Source of the DNA: Nemania diffusa
Lineage: Eukaryota > Ascomycota > Sordariomycetes > Xylariales > Xylariaceae
Assembly (NCBI GenBank): GCA_038501195.1
Contig: JBBPUQ010000011.1
Coordinates: 1,426,001 to 1,490,000 of the forward strand
Direction of reading: 5' to 3'
Length of the DNA: 64,000 bases
In this document: positions 28,801-40,740 of the stretch, piece by piece
Position numbering within the stretch: the first letter of the stretch is position 1
Layout of the letters: every line of letters begins with the position of its first letter
Made by a program: the position numbers and the translations under genes
The notes under the pieces: model-generated
What the model was told of the DNA's origin: nothing
Seen by the model: only the letters and a program-made list of their open reading frames with translations
Databases searched by the model: none

Positions 28801-30129
28801 TGCGCGCCTACTCGACGTTCGCGGACGAACCATAGGGCGAGAGCCAGGAGATGCTTGACTCTCTAGTATGGATGAGACAGTACTAGCTGGAGAGGATGGC
28901 CGCGACCCTTTAGGTGGACAAGGGAAAGTTAGATTCGCCAGCAGGTTCGGAAAACCAGGCGACTCAGGAAGTAAGTCTTCCTTCGGCACGGCTAAACTCG
29001 ACTGGACAAGGATATTGGCTGGTCGTCGTGAAGACCGATCAGGCGAGCGAGGCGACCCTCTATTGTCGAGGGTCACTGGGGGAGACTGCCCCCGTATCCC
29101 AGGCTGTAATGGTTTTGTTGGTGAGACTATGTGACTCGACACAGCTGCCAGGTGTAGAGTGTGTATCCGCTCTTGTTCCAAATTGCAAACCTTCTGTGTG
29201 CCCACCATCTTCATAGGGGACCCAGGATCCTGCCCAAATGCTTCATCCGCCGGGTTAAACATAGCTCTCAATTGGTAGTCTGGACTGATCCTATGTGATT
29301 GTACCTTGGATCGGGCTCCTTCTGAAGCGGAAGCTTGACGTGAATGATCCTTGTTAACAAGTCGGCTAGTTGAGCGAGGCGAGTTTATATAATTGCTAGG
29401 TGTAGCTTCCTTGTCTACACCCGAAAATGACGCTGCTTTTGAAGAGCTCCTTTCTGGCCACCCCCTGCGACTAGAGACAGGGCGAGGCGGAGGCGATGGA
29501 GACTGCGGCAAGAAGACAGGATATTGTGACCGAAACCACGGGCCACCAGCAGTAGTACTCTTTAGGGCAGGCGTCGAGATGGCAATGTACCGGTGGCCTT
29601 CGGCCGTGGTACCTGGGATGACGTTCTCGGGAAGAGGCGACTGTAGGGAGTATCTCTGCAGCTTCAAACGTCTGTTGCGCCGAAGTGACTGTAGCGACCA
29701 CCTTCTTGGCTCTCCGACACCTAAAAGCGGAAAGCACTCGTCGTGCGTAGCAGGGCGATCTGGTGGTGGCCCTGTTGTCCTCAAAAAATCGGCAAGCTCA
29801 CGTAGAGTAGCTATATCAGCTTGCTCAAACACAATGTTTCGCATATCATGACTGGTGGTCCCTGGGATGCGACTGTAGGCGTCAAATACATTTGACGTGG
29901 ATTTGGACCGAGGAAGACGGGCTCGCCTCCGACTTCCTTGTCTTGAAAGACCGTTCACCTTGGCTGGGTGTGGGTAGAAAGATTCATCACCGCTGGATAA
30001 AGAATGACGCCGCAGCTGGTCAGTCGGCATCATCAGCGAGCGATAAGACGCGGTAAAATTACCAGCAGACAAATCACCCGGCCATTCGAACTTTAGTCGT
30101 CGATCTCTTAAATAAGATTGGTTGTTCAC
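25830..30129 (-). CDS. Large Ser/Pro-rich fungal protein of unknown function
   Basis: Three long open frames join into one gene. The proposed exons are 30129-28581, 28399-26777 and 26689-25830, with introns of 181 nt (donor GTCAGC, less certain) and 87 nt (GTAAGT). The product would be 1343 residues. I do not recognise the family. The sequence is mostly disordered and rich in Ser, Pro and Arg, with many candidate phosphorylation motifs such as RRHSLSS. An Asp/Glu-rich EPEPEPELEEPEPEE stretch is followed by a probable coiled coil (ETLEKRLKRLEKNNDAWLS). A hydrophobic stretch (about 26220-26300) lies near the C-terminus and could instead be part of an extra intron. If the first intron is wrong, the 5' frame (28567-30129) could be a separate protein. 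That it is a real gene is well supported by its length and coding character; its function is unknown. Confidence 0.7.
26180..26305 (-). other. Possible retained intron encoding a hydrophobic segment
   Basis: Inside the third exon of the unknown gene, GTAAGT at 26305-26300 is a textbook donor. A CTACTAACC branch-like site precedes an AG ending at 26180. The segment is 126 nt, exactly 42 codons, and has no stop. Retained, it adds a hydrophobic stretch (SALVVVVSVAILELI) long enough to cross a membrane. Spliced, it removes it without a frameshift. RNA evidence would be needed to decide. Confidence 0.35.
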
Positions 30130-32874
30130 GCAATCTATTCCGGAGGAAGAGAAAACAAAAAGGCCGAAGACGGGTACGCCCTGTCAACTCAGCCAAGGTA
30201 GCACCAAACCACCGCGTTTATGGATGTAAAACCACACAAGCCCAAAAAGCCAAGTGCGTCGATGAGCAACTAACCTGGGGTAGTGCAAGGATGGTGATAA
30301 CCGAGTTTATCAGTCTAGATATCTGTACAGCCAACGATATCCAGAATTATCATGAACAAACGTAAGTAGAAGGGACTAGCCAAGTGATAAAATCTATATT
30401 GTCGGGTAGGAAAGAAAAGGGCACGAACACGCCGTGACACATCCAATCCCAAAATACAAATACACTAGTGCACAAGAGTTAAATGAACCGGACAAGAATA
30501 GAAGAGATAGTACAGAACGAAGAGGACAAGTCGGAGTAGGCGGAAGAAAAGACACTTGACTGGACTTGGAAAGATGTGATGATGCGCTCGACATAGTAAC
30601 ATAAGCGATTATAGGTAATCTCTCTCTCTCATTCTCTTCCCCCAGTTCATTTTTTCAAATCTCATCCCCTTTTCCTTTCTTTACTCCCTGCTCTCCACCA
30701 CTTCTCTCTCTGCCGCCTCTATCCTATCGCGAATTTAGGTTTTGCTTTCTCTCCCCTCATCGTCATCATCCTTATCTGTACTGGTAATACTTAGCACGTC
30801 ACGCTGCTCTGCAAGCGTGAAAGTGGAACGGAGTGCGAGATGAGGTGCCGATGATCCAACCAGTTAAAACTCGATATTCGTGGGCAATTCCCATTTATTG
30901 CCGAATATGGCAGTGTGGGTAGGCGATCAATATGAAGATTCTGCGCCCCAGCAGCCCCGTTCCTGGCGCTAAACTCTCCAGCTCATAGCGTACAAATACG
31001 CACATACAGAGTACAGTACATTCTTACACACGTACAAGTAGTGTGGCGAGGTCAGGGATTCGACTCAGGGGTTGACGTGCATCTGCGGCCTCGACCTACC
31101 TATCATAAATTGGTGTTAATAATTTAAGTCTCCGGAAGGAAGAGCTTGTTCGGCGTTTACATAGCGAGATGCCTATTACACTGAACACGCGTAGGTACAT
31201 ATACCTATATCATAACCCGCAGTACAGCGTACGGTACACTAGATGCCTACCTGGGTAGGTACTGCGTAGGTATTCAGTTACTATGCAGGTAGAGGTAGGC
31301 ATTCTTGTCGATCGCTGGTAGGTATCTTGGCAGTAAAATCTTGGCGATGTGAGCCCGGAACTATATTCAGCATACTACTAATATACAGTGAAGCAAAGGT
31401 TCTTACGAGGTATCCGATAGAATCGCGTATTCCTTCAAACTCTACCTTACGGAATGTACCACTAGTATTTCCCAGAGTTAGCTGCTCGACCCATCAATAG
31501 CGGGCAGATTTAGTTAGGTAGACCTTTGTAAGTTCGTTTGATTTATTGCGTAGTGTACTCTTGTGTCACTTATATCATATATGGGCAGCCACCATAGATT
31601 CTACGCAACGAGGAGATGAGATGCGCCTGTTCTAAATGGTCCTAAACACAATTCAGACGTGTAAGTGTAGTAAGAAAGGTTTCAGCTTCAGACTTGGTAC
31701 ACCCTTAACACCGTTGGCATTTTCCCATTCTATGCAGAGGGTATTTGTAACTTCAAAGTTAACAGAGAAGTCCACCTTATTGAGTGTGACGGTCTGGCCA
31801 AATTCATCTGTGAGACTTATTATTCGACAATTAAGAAGCGGTCCGCTAACAAATATACAGCTGTCATACCACTAGCCCAATTCTAGCTTATTCCAAGTTG
31901 GCCTTGTCCTCATTCTAACGCTCATGTTTGTCTTCAACCCGTAGCGTTTCAAGGCCATACATGGGCAAGCCGGTTCCGCCTCTCGCGCAACACCCCAACC
32001 ATTTCTTAAACTAACCACTATGCTTACTAGGCGATCGTTGAGTTGGGGTTTTCAATATGTTTAGGTTAATATGAGCAATCCACCTAACCTTCATTACATG
32101 TGGAGATTTTGCCGAACCCTTCTCATAGGAATCACCCTCACGAAAGGATACTTCGATCCTAGTCAATCAATACTGACTTCGTTCGAGCCCAGTCCTAGTG
32201 TTAGAGAAGTAGAGATGTGCTAGATTAGGTTTAAGAGGTATATATTATCACTCGTTCACCGGTTAGCTCGTCACCTGGCAAGTCCTTAAAGGATTCGTCG
32301 GCACAGGCTCCCATACCTTCATGCTTACTATACTTCGTTGTGTCTTTGATAAATGGTGTGGCTTGACACCTGTTTAGGCGTACGGAATTGATGAATTAGT
32401 ACTATCGAACTCAACCTACATTGTCTTGTTAGAGTAGCTTCGTGCTCCTCCTAACATATACTATGTATGTTACAGCTCGATTGTCTCCATTGGGCAATAC
32501 CCACCTACAGATATTATACAGCAGCCCAGCGTGGCCGACACATCCACAATCCGATATATTAAACGTATTTCCCTTTTTCTACGAAGTGGTGAGGGTTAAA
32601 TCCATGTATATATCACTGCCATACCAGTCCAATGTTCAGACATGGAATATATAATCATCTATATCAGTACCACGGTATTATTGTCTCAGTAGCGTAGTTC
32701 GCATCATTAATAATTTCACCAGGTTGCCACTATTCACCTCTAGCGTCACCGGGACTTACATGTAGAGAAAAGAGGTCGCAAGTGAGGTTGGTGGTCGTAT
32801 CATTCATAGTAAGGACTCTCCCTGTTAGTCTTTGGGCCTCTCTAAACGATATGCCGTTCTTGCAGTATTCAGCC
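30130..32874. other. Gene-free region at the core/accessory junction
   Basis: I see no supported gene. The left part should contain the promoter and leader of the gene ending at 30129, with CT-rich stretches at 30620-30770. The last dense cluster of TAGGTA/TACCTA words lies at about 31190-31330. To the right of it this word class becomes rare and the island begins. Confidence 0.5.
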
Positions 32875-35800
32875 ATGACCAGGCCTGAAGGGCCACTTCC
32901 GGCAGGTGAGAATACATGTTATTATTACATCTCCGAGGCTTTCGTAATGCGCCGGTAAATTTCCACAGCACTAAACTTCAAATTTCGATACTCTCTTTCT
33001 AGGGATCCAGGAAATTCGAGCACAATGGAGCTAACTCCAGACCATGATCATTATACGGTCCTTGAGTGAGTTATAGAAGACCATTTTGATAAGAAACACT
33101 AACAGATTTATCGTATTTATCCTCACACCTGAAATCAACTCTCCGCCGATCACCACCTGGCCCATTCAGACTCAAACATGGCGCAAGGCATTCGCGAAAG
33201 CGGAAACAGATTTAAACTTCATTGAAATTTGACCTGTGCACATTACCAGTAAAAGAAACCCTAGAAGATTGATTTTTCCGACTATGTCGCAAAGATGATC
33301 AGTTACCTTGGTGGCACTGCGATGATGAATACCCCTAAAGTAGGCTCAAGCCGTCCAACTGTGGCAATAGTTCACTAATTCTATTGCCGGAAATTGGAAG
33401 AAAAGCGGTACTGATTGCCCATGGCCATGGTGTGCTCGTTGCAAAACAGGTTCAAATCTCCGAACCTCGTCTCAACTACTTTTACTAAGTATTTTAGATT
33501 CCTTGCCGCATAGCCTGAACTATGAGCCAGCCTCCCGATTTGGTTAGCGTTGCAAGCAGAATAGCTGTTGCTATATTCATTGAGATGTTGCACAAGGCAG
33601 AGAACGATAACACGATGGCGCAATTATTATTGCAACAGGCGAAATATGGACACAGCAAGCTGGACGGACGGACTACTTCCATCCTGCAGAAAGCAGATGA
33701 TCTGGATAAGATAGCTGAGCTATTCAAGCGTCATTCTTGATAATTATACGAGACTTGATACGCAGGTGCTCAGCATAGTACCTACATTCGATCAAAACAT
33801 CATCTAAACGTCATAGAGAAAACGCCAAACAGAGCAGGTACAGCCTATATCTACACAATACAACTTGGTCACTAGCTAATCTCAGTAGGCACCCAGCGGG
33901 TGTGAATGTGTCGTGGGAATCGGCGAAACCATGATTGTAACCAGCGGCCCATTTGAGGACCTATCTCAATTGAAGCTTGTTCCGGGTCAAATTATGGAGG
34001 TCGTACACTGGGCCAAGGAGGCCATCAATTCGGAAACCAAGCAGTATGATACAAATTGTGAGTCCAATATCGTATTCTTCATGCTTTCAAGAAATACGGA
34101 ATACGATCTATCATCCTGGGCATATCATAGACGTGTTTGTGTCTTTGTGTCAGGTAATAAAGTGAGTCCCCCCCCATGGACCTAGAAGGTCAGGAATCAA
34201 TAAATCTATCTATTGAGCCCTGTAATGCACCCTCCTACACTCTTCTTCCTAGCTACCACGGGACTTCTATTCACGCTGTGTCCTTCTCTTCTAACACTTT
34301 ATCCTGTGACGCCATTAATAATAGTTCATTCACACGTCCAATAATCCCTCAAATGTCACCCCGGAGCACTAGCTCACCAGAGCAAGCCCAGCAGGGAATT
34401 TCGGTTGGCGGGGGTTTTGTTCACGTTCCTACTAGCAATATTACGATTTCCCAGGTACCAAAACTGAAGCTTCCATGCTTTATGGTGGATGAGCAATTGC
34501 AAGGAGACCATCTCCTAGGCCGTGACGCAATATCCAGACTTCTTGATCAAGTACTGCTACAACAAAGCTCAAATAGTCCAATCGATAGCGAAAGTCACTA
34601 GATTTAGTCGCCCAGGATGAAAGTTTTGACCCAGTATCAGCATAGGAAAGTGTCAAGGGCTGGCTTTCCAAACCCATCAAAGTCCCAAGCCAAGCACAAG
34701 ATATAATTACTCCGAATGAAGAAGCACAATGGCTTCTAATACTTGACAATGCTAACGAACCAGAGATGCTGGAGGGCTTTATACCTCCTCTAGGAGCCGG
34801 ATCGGTTTGATCACGAGCAGGCGAGCCAGGCATATATACGAGCAAGATTTGCGGCGCCTCCAGATCAATCCTAGTGAAACACACATTGAAGAACTAGGGC
34901 CCTTGTTTGTTGAAAACGGAGCAGAGCTGATCAGAAATTGGACAAACCTTCACTCGGAGAGGCATTTGAATCGTTCTATCGAGATTTCGAATATCCTCGG
35001 GGCCATCCCATTAGCGCTACTCCAGTCCGCACAGCTTCTCCATGAAAACGATATCACTTTTAGCGACTCCCTGAAATGGGTACAACTTGGGCAGGAACGT
35101 CGTGATCTCATTGAGGACTTCGAGCATGTCGATCTCTCTGCCAACTATCTTACATTACCAGCGAAAGGCAGTCTAGGGGTTAGCTGGGAAATGCGTCGCC
35201 TGAGTCCAGAAGCGAAGGCAGTTGCCGATGTATTGAGCTTCTTAGATCCCGATAAGATTGATCAGGGTATCCTTAAGGAGCTGAGTCACATTGGTAGTGA
35301 ACATGACCTGGAGGGTTTCCCCAAAAGTCTCAGACCCCTTTTGGGCCGTTAAGCAACAGCTTAGATCAGGGGGCATTCATTAAGGTCAGCGACTCCCAAA
35401 AGCAAGAAATTCAAATTCATCGAGAAATACAGGACATCTTTCAACTCTTCATACAAAACCATCGTCGAAACCAGGCGCTTCATTGTGTGCTGGCACTCCT
35501 CATGAGGCACTATGAAAAAAACCCTTGGTCAGGTAGAAGTCACGACATAGAGCGATGGGTTAAGTGTAACCCTCTGTTTCGTCATCTCACCCGTCTCGTA
35601 GAGCTTTACGAGAGATGTTCTGCGGATAGCTGGAAGCCCAATCTCTTGTTAGCAAGACTACTATATCGCTCGTCATGGTACGTACTAGAGTTTTCACATC
35701 GGGCACTACAATACTTATCAACACAAGTAACAGGCTTCAATTGGAACAAATGAATCTAAGGCCTATTCTATCGTTCCTAGATCTAGCAGCCAAAATTTGT

Positions 35801-36786
35801 AATAGTTTGTCTTGCGATGAGAGCCGGGAGATTCCACGTGACGTGCGGCACACACTGGGTGCAATCGGGACGTGGACAAATGATGTCAAGATGGCTCTAA
35901 AGAAGACTGAAAGAGTCCTTGAATCATGAAAACGTGAATCTCGGGAGACAGGCATATATGACAGAAACATTGCGGCCGGATATTGTCAATATGCAACCGC
36001 ATTGATGATGTCCAACAATCTGATTGAAGCCGAGGAAAACCTGGGAACCGCGTTGATAATCCTTTCAAGGCTTAAAAACAAAGAGCTTACCTCATCGCAC
36101 AAGTTAATCCTAGGGTATAACCTCTAGCTTCAGGGTCGTCTCGATGATGCTGAGGCCATCATAAAAGATGGCCTAGCGATTCGTGTAGCAGCATTTGGAG
36201 AAAATGATACGTATTCTTACAAGGTAGTTCGTGTTTTCCAGGTATTACTAGGAATACTATTTACTGATCATGCGGTTCTATCCAGGAGTGGAGCTTATAA
36301 TGCTGCCCTTGGGAATGTCGAGCTTGCCCGTGGAAACTTCTCAAAAGCGCAACGTCTCCACGAGTTCGCAAAGGATCAATACGAGAAGACCCACGAGAAA
36401 CACCACCCAGGCACTGCAGACATTTATCACATAGTGGCGAGGCATAGAATACGAGAGGAAAAGTTTGATGAAGCTCTGTAAGTAGTTGTCTATTTGTTGG
36501 GATATTCTTCGCCAAATCACTGAATCGAACCTACTTTAGGACTTTACTTGACAGTGCTCTCGATATTTGGAAAGTCAATGCCGATATGCATCGGCCTGAG
36601 CGAGCTAGAAGCATGTTCGTCAAGGCAAATATTTTACGCCGAATAGGTCATGACGCAGACAAAGCTGGCGTTATGGCCAAGGATGCTGCGAGGCTGCTTG
36701 GGGAGGTAACGAGCAACTGTCATATAGATGAAATGACGTTGACTGAGGAGGATTTTGACCAAATAGTTATGTTCTGGACCAGATGA
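32875..36786 (+). pseudogene. Decayed NLR gene: alpha/beta-hydrolase-like, NB-ARC, TPR
   Basis: Coding-like pieces in the order of a fungal NLR are spread over several frames. At 33025-33740 are remnants resembling a SesB-type alpha/beta-hydrolase (INSPPITTWPIQTQTWRKAF, IAHGHGVLVAKQ, PPDLVSVASRIAVAIF). At 34470-34600 is the NB-ARC entry (GDHLLGRDAISRLLDQVL). At 34735-34850 is a Walker B-like LLILDNAN and then GAGSV/LITSRR, split by a one-base shift near 34806. Further NB-ARC/helical sequence follows to 35350, then TPR-like helices (about 36290-36780, GNVELARGNFSKAQRLHEFA). In-frame stops include TAG 34644, TGA 35927 and TAG 36125, with frameshifts near 35345 and 35750. The Walker A segment expected between 34600 and 34610 is absent. 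Intact relatives bind nucleotide and oligomerise in non-self recognition. This copy cannot make a working protein. Confidence 0.75.
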
Positions 36787-38598
36787 AGGGCGGTTTAGTA
36801 ATCTACTATTCAATTGTCTTCCAGTTCTGGGTTCATTTGTGTCTCCGATTAACGATGATTGACTGTTGACATTAAGCACTCGGTGCTTATAATTGGGTGA
36901 TATTCAACGACTTAACGCCACGCATTTTCGCCTATGCCCTAACCCAATCAAAAGCAGAGCCTAGACATAATATTGAAAGCTATGTATTTATAAGCTTATT
37001 GAAAGTTCGCCACTCTTTTCAATTGTCCGCGCCCCTCGGCCCACGTGATATATCTAAACATTCTGCTTGATTGTTGCCATGTGGTACTGCAATGTAGCCC
37101 CTTACCATATGAACACCGTATCGAAATCACACCTATATATGCTACGTCGCAAACACGTTTTGAAATACTCCTTATATCAGACACTAAGCTTGTAGGATCT
37201 TCCCAACTTGAAACACACGATGCCCAGACAATATAATGTTAGCTAGGCTACCAAGAATTTACTTCAGCTCGCCCTCTGAGCTAACCTTGGGGTTATGAAA
37301 ATGCAACCACGTGGCTACGATAGCGTTTCCAGCCTCCGGACGAGAAGATCACCGAATTCTCGATATCTTAGTGGTGCATGGACTCGGGGTTTACAATGTA
37401 CTATTACCTCCCGAAGACATTAATGCCGTCTTTCTTCCGGGATAGCAATAAACTATTCCGGTATACGCCATCCAAGGGTATCAGGATTCATACTACAAGG
37501 ATGTTATAGATACTTGTTGTTTTACGGAGGCCGTAAATACCTTCGCACGTTATAGGTATATACACGGCTTTTGTTGCAAGGGACGCAGAATAAAGAAGTA
37601 TATTATTTATAATGATATTATTACTAATATATTATTAATTATTTTAAAATAAACTTTTAGAATCATTAAAAAAAAAAAATTTTAATTGTTAATTTTAGTA
37701 ACGTTATATAAATTAACATTTATTTTTATAAAATATTTAACTTACCGTGTATATATAACATTCAAACGCATAGCTTTTACAGCCTTAGTTTTTCTCAGAC
37801 TATCGGCTTTCTTTTGGTATATTAGTTGCAGGTCCAGGACCTGCCTCCTCCCATAGCCTCAATACTGGTGGGCTAGGTCTCAGACTGTTGTCAATAGTTT
37901 CCTGTAGGTCTCGGAAGTCTTGGCCGTGTGACATAATCCCCACACCTATTCGTATTATTACTCGTTGGCGTTGTCTCTTCCTAGGTGCCTGTTATGCACA
38001 CAACTCTCCCTATCAACGTGAGTCATATCTGTTGTCTGCCTTGAATGCTAGAAATTGAGGGAAGATGTAAATATGGGGTTCTAATCTCTCTCAGGTGTTC
38101 TATGGGCCTCACTAGTTGCTAAAGTAAGTATTTCGTTGGATTCCCAGCCAAGTCATTAGCCGAAGTTTCACCAGTCAGATCGTCCAAGAGCCATCAAGCC
38201 ATCCATGTAGGTATCTTCCAGGCCCCGATCTGTAGCTGCACCTATTAAGTGTTCCAGTATGTGCTCTTACCAGAATCAACGAACCAGAAAGGGAAGGTGC
38301 GCAGCCCAGCCTGCTCATGCCGGCACTATCGTCGTATGGTGGTACTGCTTGGATTCACCCAGTCATGACACGCCGAGTGGGAAGGTGAAGGAAAAACCAG
38401 CCTCCCTGATCACCATCACCGAGACTAGGGTCGCTTGTCGCGAATGCGGGCAATCATGAGCAGCCAAAGGGGGTATGTTACGGGAACTCTGCTCTACTGA
38501 TTCTTCGCTGCATAATAATATGATTTAAGGCACAGGTGGCTAGTTGCCTAGGGAATTTATATTCAAGGATGTATCATATCGTTCTACGCTCGCCGTTG
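36787..38598. other. Gene-free stretch with an AT-rich patch
   Basis: I see no supported gene. Around 37590-37745 the sequence becomes almost pure A+T with a poly-A run, like a short mutated repeat relic. The rest has ordinary composition with no long open frame of coding character. Confidence 0.5.
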
Positions 38599-39627
38599 TC
38601 ACTTCTGCTGTGTCGGTCTGTTCTTTATCAGGGTTGGGTTTGGATCTTGTCGTCTCTCAGGGTTTCGAGCTGTATCTATTCCGTTAGAGCCGAATGGCAA
38701 TATATCTAGTCCAGGCCTTACCTCTTTGCTGATGCTTTCTGCTACTTCCTTTGCCGATGTGTACTCCCCACTCCAGCATTTTGCAATAACCTCTCCAAGT
38801 CCGACTTTAGAAACGTCGGGGTATTTACCCTCGCGGATGAGCCTAGAAGCCATCCCCTCAAGCTTGGCCTCTTCCTCCCAGTGCGGGCAGGTGAAAGTCA
38901 TCAGCTCGAAGATGGACGACCCCAATGCATGAATGTCACCCCTAACCGTACCCCATTGTTGGTAGTCCGGGTGCGCGAAGCCATCTTGAGGACAGACGGT
39001 ACAGGGAGTGTCATCGATCCCAGAACCGGCGAAGTCGCACAGCTGAATGTTACGGTCGCTATCTAAGAGGATATTCCTGCATCCAAGATCCCCATGGCGA
39101 ACGCTTTTGTCATGTATGTACTGCACCGCGTTCGCTAGGTCTTGCGACCAGCTGATACGCTCGCGCCTCGTCGCTGTGCCGCCGTCCAGGTAGTATTGGC
39201 GGATACAGCCATACTTGGCGCGTTCCAAGTATATAGCGACGTCGTCGATGTTGACGCAGAGAATAACATTAGGGTGGTTTCCGAGACGTCGGTAGATGCG
39301 CTTCTCTATTTCGATATTTTCAATCAAAGACTGCTTTCTGTACGGCAGCTTGGCAACTATATTCGGTTTGTCGGGATAGGTGAAGATGGCGCCTGAGCCG
39401 CCCATTGTCAAGAGTTCAGCCCCGGCCGGTGTCGAAACACCGTACGACTCAACGACGGGAGGAGGAATTTGCGAGCCCATTTCGAAACGGCCAAGGTAGT
39501 CGAGCAAGATAACAAAATGGCGATGTTCTTTGGTGATAATCAACGAATCTGGAGTAAAAGATAGGGCATCAGGACAAAAAAGTCTAAGGAGGTGGAGCCG
39601 CTCCTTTGGGACAGACACGGTTAACAT
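38599..39627 (-). CDS. Divergent fungal protein kinase (HGD/DFA-type motifs)
   Basis: A single-exon frame of 342 residues from the first ATG. The first 49 residues look unlike the domain, so the ATG at 39480 (MGSQIPPPVV) is an equally good start, giving 293 residues. Kinase elements follow in order: glycine-rich loop MGGSGAIF (75-82), Lys93 in IVAKLP, helix-C Glu in IEKRIYRRL, catalytic loop VRHGDLGCRNILL with Asp180 and Asn185, and DFA in place of DFG (198-200). C-lobe motifs include RGDIHALGSSIFELMT. The Arg of HRD is replaced by Gly. A closely similar layout occurs in many expanded fungal kinase-like families found beside NLR genes. It may be active, since Lys93, Asp180, Asn185 and Asp198 are kept. 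Its target is unknown. It sits between the NLR relic and an AT-rich repeat. Confidence 0.8.
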   Translation of the reverse strand: MLTVSVPKERLHLLRLFCPDALSFTPDSLIITKEHRHFVILLDYLGRFEMGSQIPPPVVESYGVSTPAGAELLTMGGSGAIFTYPDKPNIVAKLPYRKQSLIENIEIEKRIYRRLGNHPNVILCVNIDDVAIYLERAKYGCIRQYYLDGGTATRRERISWSQDLANAVQYIHDKSVRHGDLGCRNILLDSDRNIQLCDFAGSGIDDTPCTVCPQDGFAHPDYQQWGTVRGDIHALGSSIFELMTFTCPHWEEEAKLEGMASRLIREGKYPDVSKVGLGEVIAKCWSGEYTSAKEVAESISKEVRPGLDILPFGSNGIDTARNPERRQDPNPTLIKNRPTQQK

Positions 39628-39696
39628 TGGACTTATAAAGGCGCGAAAAATGTCAGAATTAGTGCAAGTGCTCTATTGTTGTATTAATAACTAGGT

Positions 39697-40084
39697 TTAA
39701 TTTGAAAAAAAAACAAATTTAATATTAATTATAGTAATTGTGTAATAAATATAAATATAAATATAAATATAAATATAAATATAAATATAAATGTAAATAT
39801 AAATATAAATATAAATATAAATATAAATATAAATATAAATATAAATATAAATATAAATATAAATATAAATATAAATATAAATTATAATTTATTATTTTTA
39901 TAATTAAATAAATATATATATATTTATATATTATTTTTTTATATAATAAATAATAGTTTAGCTATAACTTTTAATAACTATTATATTAATAAAGCGTTTA
40001 CAATATGTTTTATAATTAAACGCTATTTAAAAAAAATATAGTAAGCGGTTAAACTAGCTTTTATAATATAGCTATATTGCAACA
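39697..40084. repeat. AT-rich patch with a hexanucleotide tandem array
   Basis: The patch is almost free of G and C. From about 39745 to 39883 it holds about 22 copies of the hexamer ATAAAT with one visible variant (ATGTAAAT at 39791). Flanking sequence resembles other AT-rich relics in the island. It lies just upstream of the kinase gene, about 120 bp from its first ATG. Confidence 0.85.
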
Positions 40085-40149
40085 GCTGCGTGGGTGTGTT
40101 AAATACACCTTTGGAAAAAAAGACCAATAATTGACCAGTCACGCCAAAT

Positions 40150-40166
40150 CTTTTGGCGCAGTGGTA
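40150..40166 (+). repeat. Pol III box-A-like motif, copy 1 of 3
   Basis: CTTTTGGCGCAGTGGTA contains TGGCGCAGTGG, which fits the tRNA box A consensus. It also forms a 7-bp hairpin with the preceding CGCCAAA (40142-40148). Related copies lie on the minus strand at 42185-42210 and 44191-44216. No intact tRNA fold or clean box B follows. It could be a relic of a tRNA-derived SINE or of a transposon end. Confidence 0.4.
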
Positions 40167-40349
40167 TTTTTTAACAACTATTGGCATCGAAGTGGCAGGG
40201 CGCGAATTTGATCTATTTTATACCTAATTTCTGAAATCGTTCTTTTCATGTTGTCTTCGACGACGGTGTCCCAGCTATCTAGTGGATCGAGTCCTAAAAC
40301 CTATATCAGACACGAAGCTAGAACAGGGAACCGGCAAAAAGGGCTATAC

Positions 40350-40740
40350 CTCCAACGTTTCGCCGGAGGAAACGAATATATTCACAAGTTCGCAATAGAA
40401 GTTCTGCCATGATAGCAACAATGATTTCCCGTGCCTTATCCCCGGGCCGCTGCCGATATGCGCCGTTCAAAGGCCCAAGCGAGGTTTCAAGTTGGCCAAA
40501 AAGATTACTTAGTCTTTTAAAGACCTCTCCTGAGGCAATTCCCTCCTGATAAATAAATTGGTAAGGATGCCAGCAATAGTAAGTGTGATGGATGTCTTTA
40601 GAAACTTACGAGCAGCAGTATTCTCAAAGCAGCCCATAACGGGTCGATTGGAGGCGCCTTTTCTTGAGAAATAAGGACCTGGCTCTCTCGGAGTGTCTTG
40701 ACATCTTTCAGGAATTGTGTAGAGCATATTTCAATGACAG
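40350..40740 (-). pseudogene. Fragment resembling a STAND N-terminal (Goodbye-like) domain
   Basis: Two coding-like exons are joined in phase by a 64-nt intron (40609-40546, donor GTAAGT, acceptor CAG). They read FLKDVKTLRESQVLISQ, then GEVFKRLSNLFGQLETSLG and AREIIVAIMAELLLRTCEYI, followed by a GTATAG donor at 40349. The helical pattern recalls the region between the N-terminal helices and the NACHT domain of fungal STAND proteins (the Goodbye type). No start, no NACHT domain and no continuing exon are seen, so it looks like a leftover of a second NLR-type gene. The family call is from memory of the pattern and needs a profile search. Confidence 0.4.

Noticed and set aside
40140..40215. Possible tRNA gene on the plus strand
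   Set aside because: A box A match is present, but there is no acceptor-stem pairing, no clean T-arm and only a degenerate box B, so an intact tRNA is not supported.
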